Source of the DNA: Actinomycetes bacterium
GTDB taxonomy: Bacteria; Actinomycetota; Acidimicrobiia; Acidimicrobiales; Acidimicrobiaceae
Assembly: GCA_021785005.1 (NCBI GenBank)
Contig: JAJYGT010000131.1
Span: forward strand, 1 to 35,202
Direction: 5' to 3'
Length of the DNA stretch: 35,202 nucleotides
Positions within the stretch are counted from its first letter, which is position 1. Each line of letters begins with the position of its first letter. The notes beneath the pieces are model-generated. The model saw only the letters and a list, made by a program, of their open reading frames with translations, made no database searches and was not told where the DNA came from. Both the position numbers and the translations under genes were made by a program. Of this stretch, positions 15,226 to 23,600 are shown one piece after another.

Positions 15226-16077
15226 TCAAGATGAGTACAGCTCACGATCCAGTCTACGTGCTTCGCGTTCGTCAGTCTTTGCCCATTGTGTAAAGAGAAT
15301 TGCTAGAGCCACTAACGTGAAAATTTCTCCAAATCCCCAAAGTATTGACCCCCCGGTGTGGGTGTCTGAAAGCGTGTGAGCAAAAGGAGCAATTGAGGTC
15401 TTCATTTGCATGATGGCAATTCCAAGGAACGATCCAAACGGTATACCCGACAATAGATACGCTAATTTCGTGCCGAATGATAACTTGTGTTTTAGGTGAT
15501 CCACTGCGATTACAGGGCTCCAGTAGTTGTAGCCTACGAGCAAGAATTGTAGGTGTGTGTAGTCGTGAAATAACGGATGTTTCAACGATAGCGAATATAT
15601 CGGTGTTAGAAAATAAATATACATCGTTAGCCAATTGCCAAGCCAGGCAATTATCGGTAATGTAACAAATCGAATCGACTTCGAATTGATGAACTTGAGT
15701 ATCCGAATTTTACGACTGCGTGGACTCGTCTGAAGAATAAGTGTCATGGGTGCCGACAGTACAAAAAGGATAGGAGCGGCATTCATGAGTAGGAGATGTT
15801 GGATTACGTGCATAAAAAATACGCTGTCGTCGTAACTAGCAAATCCAGATCCGGTCGCGAAAAAAACCGTGAACAGACCCGCAAGAAACGATAAAGTGCG
15901 CCAAGGCGACCAGCTGCGACCAGCATTTGTTATTTTTTTCACTGCGAACAAATACGCGATCGCACTAATAAGTAAAAGTCCATCGGCTACCAACGAGAGG
16001 CCGCTCGTCTGAAATCCCGTCAGAAGCTGGTTCAATTGAACCGCTGGAGAAATTACGCAATAGATTTGTGGCATCAA
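15226..16077 (-). CDS. ctaG: Cytochrome c oxidase assembly protein, caa3-type CtaG family
   Basis: A 283-residue polytopic membrane protein with about seven hydrophobic helices. The conserved family histidines are in FFMHVIQHLLLMNAAPILFV (near 88-107) and HDYTHLQFLLVGYNYW (near 169-184). CtaG of the caa3 type helps copper-centre assembly of haem-copper oxidases in the plasma membrane. No oxidase subunit is adjacent, so it is unlinked here. TTG 16077 is directly followed by ATG 16074; either may be used and the ribosome site is weak. It lies 45 nt after the peroxiredoxin stop on the same strand, so it may be cotranscribed with it. Confidence 0.85.
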   Translation of the reverse strand: MMPQIYCVISPAVQLNQLLTGFQTSGLSLVADGLLLISAIAYLFAVKKITNAGRSWSPWRTLSFLAGLFTVFFATGSGFASYDDSVFFMHVIQHLLLMNAAPILFVLSAPMTLILQTSPRSRKIRILKFINSKSIRFVTLPIIAWLGNWLTMYIYFLTPIYSLSLKHPLFHDYTHLQFLLVGYNYWSPVIAVDHLKHKLSFGTKLAYLLSGIPFGSFLGIAIMQMKTSIAPFAHTLSDTHTGGSILWGFGEIFTLVALAILFTQWAKTDEREARRLDRELYSS

Positions 16078-16122
16078 CCCAACGATATCTTAGAACTACT
16101 AATTACATAAAAGCGGTACCGA

Positions 16123-16596
16123 TTAATTGGTAAGTATTTGATTTAAACTTTTAATAAGACGGTTCGCGTGTCCTTTGGCTTTGACACCGTAAAGAGCCGC
16201 TTCTATTGTCTGGTCTTTGCCGATGACAAATGTGCTCCGTATGACACCTATGACAGTTTTACCGTAACTTTGCTTCTCACCGTAGGCCCCATAGTTTGTC
16301 ATCGTAGATTTTGTAGGATCGCTCAAAAGCGAAAATCCGAGGCCGTATTCGTCGATAAATTTTCTATGAACTTCCGGGGAGTCTCCAGAAATGCCTAAAA
16401 TCACATCTGCGTCAAGCTCATCGAGTTTCAAAGCGTCTCGCAGTTCGCAAGCTTGGGTCGTGCATCCAGGCGTGAAGTCTTTAGGGTAAAAATAAAGGAC
16501 GATTCGTTTACCTGCAAATTGATTTAAGGAAACTAAATTGCCGTCCTGGTCTGGCAAGGTAAAGGCTGGAGCCGGGTCTTTGACGGATAATTTCAT
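16123..16596 (-). CDS. bcp: Peroxiredoxin, BCP/PrxQ type
   Basis: A 157-residue thioredoxin-fold peroxidase that reduces H2O2 and organic hydroperoxides. The peroxidatic Cys45 lies in DFTPGCTTQACELRD, with resolving Cys50 five residues on, the classical atypical 2-Cys PrxQ pattern. LYFYPKDFTPG and GKTVIGVIRSTFVI are typical of the family. ATG 16596 is chosen over an in-frame start at 16620 because GGAGG lies just before it and the protein then begins MKLSVKDPAPAF as in the family. It is cytosolic. It may be preceded in the same transcript by a very small reading frame ending at 16613. Confidence 0.95.
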   Translation of the reverse strand: MKLSVKDPAPAFTLPDQDGNLVSLNQFAGKRIVLYFYPKDFTPGCTTQACELRDALKLDELDADVILGISGDSPEVHRKFIDEYGLGFSLLSDPTKSTMTNYGAYGEKQSYGKTVIGVIRSTFVIGKDQTIEAALYGVKAKGHANRLIKSLNQILTN

Positions 16597-16612
16597 TTGG
16601 CCTCCAAGGTGG

Positions 16613-16723
16613 TCACTCAAACATTGATGCTAATGCTTTCAAGTCGGTTAAGAGTTGTTCTGTTGGCGAAGGATTGCTCATCGGTGCTTTTGCAATTTCA
16701 AATACTCCTGCACTGAAGGGCAT
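16613..16723 (-). CDS. Possible very small gene upstream of bcp
   Basis: An open frame of 36 residues runs from ATG 16723 to TGA at 16613-16615; from the internal ATG 16681 it would read MSNPSPTEQLLTDLKALASM plus FE. The second half looks like an amphipathic helix and a natural protein start. Its stop lies 16 nt before the bcp start, with the bcp ribosome site in between, as expected for an operon partner. Neither ATG has a convincing ribosome site of its own, so it may be chance. No family recognised. Confidence 0.3.
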   Translation of the reverse strand: MPFSAGVFEIAKAPMSNPSPTEQLLTDLKALASMFE

Positions 16724-16850
16724 GCAGCTAGTGGGGAAATTTTGGTTTGATGCCAGTCGTATCGAACGTTAATGGATGTCTAGGAATTCAGCCGCGCCTT
16801 CGGTGTTAGTATCATTTGAGACATTTGTGGCTCCGAGACGATTATTTGGC

Positions 16851-16872
16851 GCTTAAGATCGCAATTTTAAGC
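16851..16872 (+). repeat. 9-bp hairpin upstream of the PIG-L gene
   Basis: GCTTAAGAT (16851-16859) pairs with ATTTTAAGC (16864-16872), one G-T pair, loop CGCA. It ends about 20 nt before the deacetylase start, in the divergent gap with the bcp side. It could be an operator or leader hairpin. Confidence 0.35.
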
Positions 16873-16892
16873 ATAAATTACCTTCGAAGGTT

Positions 16893-17639
16893 TTGAGCGT
16901 GGAAAGGAAGTTGACTGTGGCACCTCCTGAGATCACTTATCCGAAAGTTGTTTTGGTAGTTGTGGCACATCCCGACGATGCGGATTTCGGCGCTGGCGGC
17001 ACTATTGCTAAATGGATTAGTGAAGGCGTCGAGGTGCATTACTGCCTCGCTAGCAGCGGGGGAGCCGGTGGGTTTGACACCGAGATTGACCGGGATCTCA
17101 TCCCTGCGATAAGAGAATCTGAACAAAGACGCGCCGCTGAGATCTACGGGGTGCATTCAATCGAGTTTCTCGGATTTTCAGACGGATTTATAGAAGCGAA
17201 CTTAAAGTTGCGCGGCGAGATTTCCAGAGTCATCCGAACCATTCGCCCTGATACCGTTCTTTGCCAGTCTCCAGAACGCAATTATCAACGGATCCAGGCG
17301 TCGCACCCTGATCATTTGGCGACAGGTGAAGCCACATTAAGAAGCGTCTACCCTGACGCACGAAATCCTTTTGCCTTTCCAGAATTGCTAGAAAAGGGAC
17401 TCGAGCCACATATTGTCAGCCAGGTATTTATGATGGCTGGTCCAAATCACAATTTTGTTTCAGACATATCGTTGACTATCAATGATAAAATTGCCGCGCT
17501 TCTTGAACACAAAAGCCAAATCAAAGACCCTGACGCCCTTGGTAAAATGATTATGTCATCAGCGCTGAACAACGCTCGAGAGGCAAGTCTAGCGCCCGGA
17601 GTTTATGCCGAACTTTTCCAGGTTATAAAGATAGCTTAG
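16893..17639 (+). CDS. PIG-L (LmbE) family deacetylase
   Basis: Up to 248 residues. The zinc site AHPDDADFGAGGTIAKW (near 26-42) and the second metal motif ASHPDHLATGEA (near 134-145) mark the PIG-L/LmbE N-acetylglucosaminyl-type deacetylases, the superfamily of MshB and Mca of mycothiol metabolism. The motif HPDDADFGAGG belongs to a generic subgroup, so I do not assign MshB. Start choices are TTG 16893, GTG 16899 (AAGG eight nt upstream) and GTG 16917 (AGGA eight nt upstream); the last two have better ribosome sites, so the mature N-terminus is uncertain by up to 8 residues. It is cytosolic and stands alone between a divergent and a convergent gene. Confidence 0.88.
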   Translation: MSVERKLTVAPPEITYPKVVLVVVAHPDDADFGAGGTIAKWISEGVEVHYCLASSGGAGGFDTEIDRDLIPAIRESEQRRAAEIYGVHSIEFLGFSDGFIEANLKLRGEISRVIRTIRPDTVLCQSPERNYQRIQASHPDHLATGEATLRSVYPDARNPFAFPELLEKGLEPHIVSQVFMMAGPNHNFVSDISLTINDKIAALLEHKSQIKDPDALGKMIMSSALNNAREASLAPGVYAELFQVIKIA

Positions 17640-17806
17640 GGCCAGTACCTGGTAGGCGAAAGTAACTTTAGCTTAGGCTCGCATTACATTGAAATAATCA
17701 AAACATCTTCAGCTTGTCAATCAATTGGGAATTTAATTATAACTTCGCTTTCACGTGGTGGAAATGTCTCCTGCGTGCTCTGAGACTAATGCAAAGGCCA
17801 GATTTT

Positions 17807-19648
17807 TCAATTTGATTCATTCGTCATAATCTGAGCGTTGAAGAGATCTGAGTAAGGTCCAGAACGCGAGACTAATTCTTGGTGGCTTCCTATTTCGAGT
17901 ATTGTTCCACCTTTGATGACAAGTATCCGATCTGCTGACAAGATTGTTGAAAGGCGATGAGCAATTACGATCGAGGTTCTATGAGCCAAGAGATTCGTTA
18001 ATGCGTCCTGAACCGCGGCTTCATTCTCGGCGTCCAAATGCGATGTAGCCTCATCCAAGATTACAATGGAAGGTCGCTTTAGAAATACTCGCGCGATAGC
18101 GAGACGTTGGCGCTCGCCACCCGAGAGTCGATAGCCGCGTTCTCCGACTAGGGTATCGAACCCGTTCGGTAGCTCCATAATGGTGGAGTATATTTGTGCT
18201 GCCTTTGTGGCTTCGACTAGCTCGTCTAACGTTGCGTCTGGGCGCGCATACAGAAGGTTTGCCTTTACCGTATCGTGGAACAAGTATGAATCTTGACTTA
18301 CTACACCGATTTGATCCCAAAGCTGTTGCATAGCTACGCTTCGTACGTCAATGTCGTCGATCAACACCCGACCAGACGTGGGGTCGTAAAGGCGTGAGAT
18401 CAACGAGGCAATTGTACTTTTTCCCGCTCCAGATGATCCCACTAATGCAGTCATGGTTCCAGGTTCGGCAATAAAATTTACATCGGAAAGTACCTGTTCG
18501 CCAGGGGCACTTTCAAGCTGGTCAATCTTGCCAAACGGGGTGTCGACTTCAGGATAAATAAAACTGACTGCATCAAACGTTATCTTGCCCTTGATCTCGG
18601 TCAATTCGACTGGATTTTCGGGATCTTTTATGGCTGGCTCCACGTCCAGAACTTCGGCGACGCGGTCAAACGACACTAGCGATTGCGACAGATTTACTCT
18701 AGATGAGGCGAGATCCGTTATCGGTTGATATAGACGAGTAGCGTATTGGGCAAGAGCTACCAAAGTTCCAAAGCTCAAAGATCCTTGAATTGCGAGACGC
18801 CCGCCTACAAAATAGACTGAAATAGCGCCAATGGCTCCCACCAGACCCAAGGCTGCAAAATAGAGACGTCCGCCAAGCGCAAGTTTTATTCCGGCATCGC
18901 GAACCGTGACTGCTTGGCCCTGAAATTTTGAAGATTCGCGATTTGGATTTCCAAAAAGTTTCACAAGTAATGCACCAGAGACATTTACGCGCTCATTCGT
19001 AAAACTTGAAAGGTCGGCATTTGCGACCATTTGCGCGCGAGCCAAAGGGGCAATTTTTTTACCAAGAGTCCTATCTGCGATCAATAGTAGCGGAATCAAA
19101 GTGAGAGCGATTACCGTTACGGTAAATGACAGTTTCAACATAACGATCAAAGTCAAAACTAAGCCCAGTACGTCGCTAAACGATGACGAAACGGTGGATA
19201 TGACTTGCTGGGAACCCAAAACATCGCTATTTAGTCGCGATAAAATTGCACCAGACTGGCTCTTGGTGTAGAACGATATTGGCAAACTTTGAAGGTGTCT
19301 AAATAGGGCAACCCGTAAGTCAAAGATTAGGCCCTCTCCGATTCGCGCACTGAGCCAGCGCTGTACCACCGTAACAGCGGTTGATCCCAGATTGATGAGA
19401 AAATATGCTCCTACCAAAATATACAACAGTTGGTAGGACTTATGAGGTATTGCGTTGTCTAACAGCGACTTGATTATTAGCGGTGGCGCTAGGTTAATTA
19501 CTTCGCCTAGCGATATCAGCCCGACGTAACCGAGGAGCCACGGTTTATACCTTGAGCTGAATTTCCAGGCGCGCTTGAGTGACTCCCGCGAGATCGATTT
19601 GGATTGAGATGGATCTTGCGAGAGCTTTGCGTATCTCATATATTGCAT
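17807..19648 (-). CDS. ABC transporter, fused membrane-ATPase exporter
   Basis: A 613-residue half-exporter. The membrane domain spans about residues 30-330 with six predicted helices (LLGYVGLISLGEVINLAPPL, LIVMLKLSFTVTVIALTLIP, and so on). The ATPase domain has Walker A GSSGAGKST (403-411), signature LSGGERQRLAIARVF (near 507) and Walker B IVILDEATSHLD, with a downstream H-loop IVIAHRLST. It probably homodimerises in the plasma membrane and exports a lipid, drug or peptide; the substrate is not predictable. ATG 19648 has AAGG eight nt upstream. It is divergent from bluB with about 100 bp between them; its 3' end converges on the PIG-L gene. Confidence 0.93.
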   Translation of the reverse strand: MQYMRYAKLSQDPSQSKSISRESLKRAWKFSSRYKPWLLGYVGLISLGEVINLAPPLIIKSLLDNAIPHKSYQLLYILVGAYFLINLGSTAVTVVQRWLSARIGEGLIFDLRVALFRHLQSLPISFYTKSQSGAILSRLNSDVLGSQQVISTVSSSFSDVLGLVLTLIVMLKLSFTVTVIALTLIPLLLIADRTLGKKIAPLARAQMVANADLSSFTNERVNVSGALLVKLFGNPNRESSKFQGQAVTVRDAGIKLALGGRLYFAALGLVGAIGAISVYFVGGRLAIQGSLSFGTLVALAQYATRLYQPITDLASSRVNLSQSLVSFDRVAEVLDVEPAIKDPENPVELTEIKGKITFDAVSFIYPEVDTPFGKIDQLESAPGEQVLSDVNFIAEPGTMTALVGSSGAGKSTIASLISRLYDPTSGRVLIDDIDVRSVAMQQLWDQIGVVSQDSYLFHDTVKANLLYARPDATLDELVEATKAAQIYSTIMELPNGFDTLVGERGYRLSGGERQRLAIARVFLKRPSIVILDEATSHLDAENEAAVQDALTNLLAHRTSIVIAHRLSTILSADRILVIKGGTILEIGSHQELVSRSGPYSDLFNAQIMTNESN

Positions 19649-19749
19649 TTATTAGACCTTTTGTTTTCATACTATCTAACATCTGAATGCTAATTTCATT
19701 CGCGAATTTTTGGAGTAATTCCTAGAGTAGGTTTTGGCTGGAAGAAGAA

Positions 19750-20466
19750 ATGACTGGATTTAAGGAGAGAAAATTGGACCTTGCAGCCTTCTATCACGTC
19801 GTAAGTTCGCGCCGAGATGTGCGCGCTGAGTTTATCGATGAGGCCGTTGACCCGAACGTCCTGCTTAGAGTTTTAAGTGCCGCCCACGCCGCACCAAGTG
19901 TCGGGATGAGTCAACCGTGGGACTTCATCTTGATTGATTCGCCCAGGATCAAAGACGAATTTTACAATCATGTTGTCGCAGAGCGAGAGGTATTCGCTAG
20001 AAAGTTGACTGTGGAGCGTCAAGAGATATTTACGCCTATCAAAATTGAGGGTATCAAAGAGGCTGCGCTCGGAGTAGTCGTAACCTATGATCCAAGTCGC
20101 GGTGGCAACAGAATACTTGGAAGGAATACAGTTGATGAGACGGGCATTTTCTCGGCGTGTTTAGCTATTGAGAATCTTTGGTTGGCAGCGACAGCCGAGG
20201 GATATGGTGTTGGTTGGGTTTCATTTTACAGGGAAGAATTTTTAGCAAATTTGCTTGGTGTGGATTCCCCTGTTCGTCCGATCGCATGGTTATGTTTTGG
20301 GCCAGTGTCCCATCTGGAGGGGATCCCAGACCTAGAGCGATTCGGTTGGAGATCGAGACGCCCATTGGCCGACGCGGTTTATTGGAACTCATTCACGGAG
20401 CAAGATTCAAAATATTTTGGACAAATGGGATCAATCGATATCGAACGTGCCTTCCATGGAATTTGA
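19750..20466 (+). CDS. bluB: 5,6-dimethylbenzimidazole synthase
   Basis: A 238-residue flavin-destructase of the nitroreductase fold. BluB motifs: SSRRDVRAEF (near 18-27), AAPSVGMSQPWDFILID (near 49-65), YDPSRGGNRILGRNTVDETG (near 115-134) and ENLWLAATAEGYGVGWVSFY (near 141-160). It uses reduced FMN and oxygen to make 5,6-dimethylbenzimidazole, the lower ligand of vitamin B12. Other nitroreductases lack the DPSRGG/GRNT block, so the assignment is firm. ATG 19750 has GGAAGAAG upstream. No cobalamin genes are adjacent, so it is either scattered from a B12 pathway or serves ligand remodelling. Confidence 0.92.
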   Translation: MTGFKERKLDLAAFYHVVSSRRDVRAEFIDEAVDPNVLLRVLSAAHAAPSVGMSQPWDFILIDSPRIKDEFYNHVVAEREVFARKLTVERQEIFTPIKIEGIKEAALGVVVTYDPSRGGNRILGRNTVDETGIFSACLAIENLWLAATAEGYGVGWVSFYREEFLANLLGVDSPVRPIAWLCFGPVSHLEGIPDLERFGWRSRRPLADAVYWNSFTEQDSKYFGQMGSIDIERAFHGI

Positions 20467-20499
20467 GTGGGATTAAGTCATTTTGCAAAGGCTGAACGT

Positions 20500-20531
20500 T
20501 TGACAACGATAACTCAAGAACGGTCTAGAAA
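20500..20531 (+). promoter_or_regulatory. Possible promoter of the NAD-glutamate dehydrogenase gene
   Basis: A perfect -35 hexamer TTGACA (20500-20505) lies in the bluB-GDH gap. The best -10 candidates are TCTAGA (20524-20529, 18-bp spacer) and TAGAAA (20526-20531, 20-bp spacer), neither close to consensus. It would give a leader of about 95 nt. Confidence 0.3.
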
Positions 20532-20633
20532 TCTTTGTTGCGGTAACAGTGCCTTCAATCTCATTGGTTAATATGCCGATTTGAAATCCAGTCGTAGAAT
20601 AAATTGCACTACGATTGCTTAAGGGGAAAGATA

Positions 20634-23600
20634 ATGGACAGTTCGAGCACTTCCTTTTATCGAAGAGTGTCTACATCGTGGTCGCAGAAATTTATCGCAT
20701 CGCAAGGTCCAGTAAGTCAGCCTGAGCTAGATTTTATCGATACTATTTCAGCGGCATTCGATCCGTCTTTTGAAGTAATATTTGGTTCCGACCGGATTCT
20801 AGGGCATTTAAATCGAACATTGAATTTAGCACGACGGCTCGGCACGGAGCGTTTTGTTTTGGATGTCACTGTTGGCCAAACGGCCAACTTGGAAAAAAAT
20901 TCTTTGGTGCAGGTGGCGATTGACATAGCGTCGCAAGATCAAGCGTACTTAGTCGATTCGTTTTTGGCCTTATTTGCTCGCTTTAGTATCGTTCCTGCAT
21001 TGAGTTTGCATCCGTTAGTCGTGGTGCAACGCGGGACAAACGGGAATATTCTTGCCGCAGCATTTCCGGGGTCAAGGTTGGATAATGCGCGGCTCGAATC
21101 ATACGTACACTTTGACCTGCTTGTTGATGAGAATATGGTATCTGCAGCCACAATCAGTGAACAGTTAATGGAGTTATTTTCATTTTTGGCTGTTGTTAAA
21201 GATGATCAGGATTTCCTACAGGATTTAGTTTCGCGTTGTTGGGGTCCGGATTTGAAGCTGCGATCCGATGAATTTGTTGTGCTTGGGGCATACAGCAACG
21301 GTACACCACTCGGCATATTACGAAACATGTCTAGCGGAGATTTATCCAGGGTTATTGACAACGTCGATTTACCTCAAAATAAAGATACCTGGCATTTAGT
21401 GCCGCTCTTTTCCCCGCTCATCTCTGGCGAGGCTCTGATGGTTTCGCCGCGGCTGTCTTCTGGATTTGACGGTTCAATATGTGCAGAATTTGTCGTTGGT
21501 TTACCGCTACGATCACTCGATTCTTTGTCAGCAAAAACGGCACCTGCATTGGAGAAAGTGCGAAGGTCAATAGCGATTCCATTGGAAAGCTATAGCTACA
21601 GAGAACTAGGGGAGCTTCTTGTTGGTATTTCGAGCTATGAAATTGAACTTTCTGATACGAGTGACACCGATACGTTTTTGTCAACTTTGTTGCTCGCGCG
21701 CGAGACAAATCGGGTTGCGGTTTTGCCGTCTGTTTTATGCGCAAAGAGTGCACTTCGAATTTATATCTATATACCCACCAAGCGATATCGATCAAAAATG
21801 CCGGGTGATATAAGGTCTCTGATACTTCGCGCCCGAGGTGAAATTGACGTCAGCTGTCTCGAAGCAAGTGTGGATCAAAGCAGTGTTCGTCTTGACCTTG
21901 ACTTGATATCCCTTATTGGAGACGATCTATCGCGCGAACTTATTTCATTGTGTGATTTGGTTTCGACTATATCAGATGAAGTATCGCGAACTTGGAGTGA
22001 CCAGGTTGCTGAGATTTTGGCCGGTCGCCATGGTGAAGTCTTGGCAGGCGAACTTTGTCGCAAGTACCAGGGAGTATTTGATTACACCTACCAAAATGAC
22101 TATTCACCGCACACTGGAGCTGATGATATTGACCGTATCGAATCCGCTTTGTCCCATGACAATGTTTGGGTGGGATTTACTTCAGGAGAAAAACGCGATA
22201 CTCTTACAGAAATAAACCCAGGTCAGCAGGATCTTAGATTGCGCATTTTGAATCTCGGCGAGCGACGAAAACTGTCGAGCTTGTTGCCGCTGGTGGAAAC
22301 TTTCGGAATTTCCGTAGTCGATGAAATACCGTACGAGCTTCGTTTTACTACTTTGGATCAGGTCGCGTGGCTGTACGACTTAGGGGTGGAACTTGACGAC
22401 GGTCATGGTGTTCTCGTCCAGGAAGTTTTGGATAAATTTTGTATCACGTTCGCGGATGTGTTCCAGGGTGACCTGGATCAAGATCTTTTGAACTCGCTGG
22501 TTTTGAAAGCTGGTCTAAACACCAACGGTTTGGTGCTGTTGCGAACCCTTGCATACTATCAGCGATTCTGTTCGAGTGGAGCTTCGGTCAATTTGGCAAT
22601 ATCTACAATTGCCAGCTATTCAGATGTTGCACGTGCGATTGTCGAATATTTCGCGGCTCGTTTTTCAGGCGACTCGACGCAAATATTGATCGATCGATCT
22701 CATTTAGGTGTTTTAAGTTTGATCGATGAAGTACCCATACTTGAACACGATCAGTTTTTTCGTCAGCTCGTTCGGATATGTGACGCTACAGTCAGAACAA
22801 ATCTTTATGTGCGAGACCGACCATACGTGCCAGCCGTGATTAAGCTTTCCTCGCACGAAATCCCAGGATTGGGAAATCCGATTCCTTTAGTCGAAACTTT
22901 TGTATTTGCCCCAAACGTGGAGGGAATTCACATGCGCTCGGCACTTGTTGCCCGAGGTGGAATTCGATATTCAGATCGTATAGATGATTACCGAGTTGAA
23001 ATTCTTGGATTGATGAAGGCGCAATCAGTTAAAAATGCCGTCATCGTACCCCACGGCGCAAAAGGTGGATTCGTACTACGCGGAAACCACCGCGCCAACC
23101 AAAGCGTCGAACTCGGGTACGACGCGTTCATTTCCGCGCTTTTGTCTATAACTGACAATATTGTCGACCAGACCGTAATCCATCCCAACATTGGCCCCAT
23201 TTACGATGGGGACGATCCATATCTTGTAGTAGCTGCAGATAAGGGAACAGCTAGTTTTTCGGACCGAGCTAATGCGATCGCATTGGGGATGAATTATTGG
23301 CTGGGCGACGCTTTTGCATCAGGAGGATCGTCAGGGTTTGACCACAAAGAGCTGGGGATAACCGCGAAAGGAGCATGGGTTTCGGTCCAACACCATTTTT
23401 CAAAACTAAAGAAAAACCCTCATGTCGATCCAATTATTACCGTAGGAATAGGCGATATGAGTGGGGATGTGTTTGGAAATGGAATGCTGTTGTCAAATTC
23501 TTTGAAATTGGTAGCCGCTTTTGATCATCGCGACATATTTTTGGATCCGAATCCTTCTGCAAGCGTGAGCTATCAGGAACGTAGGCGTCTCTTCGAGCTT

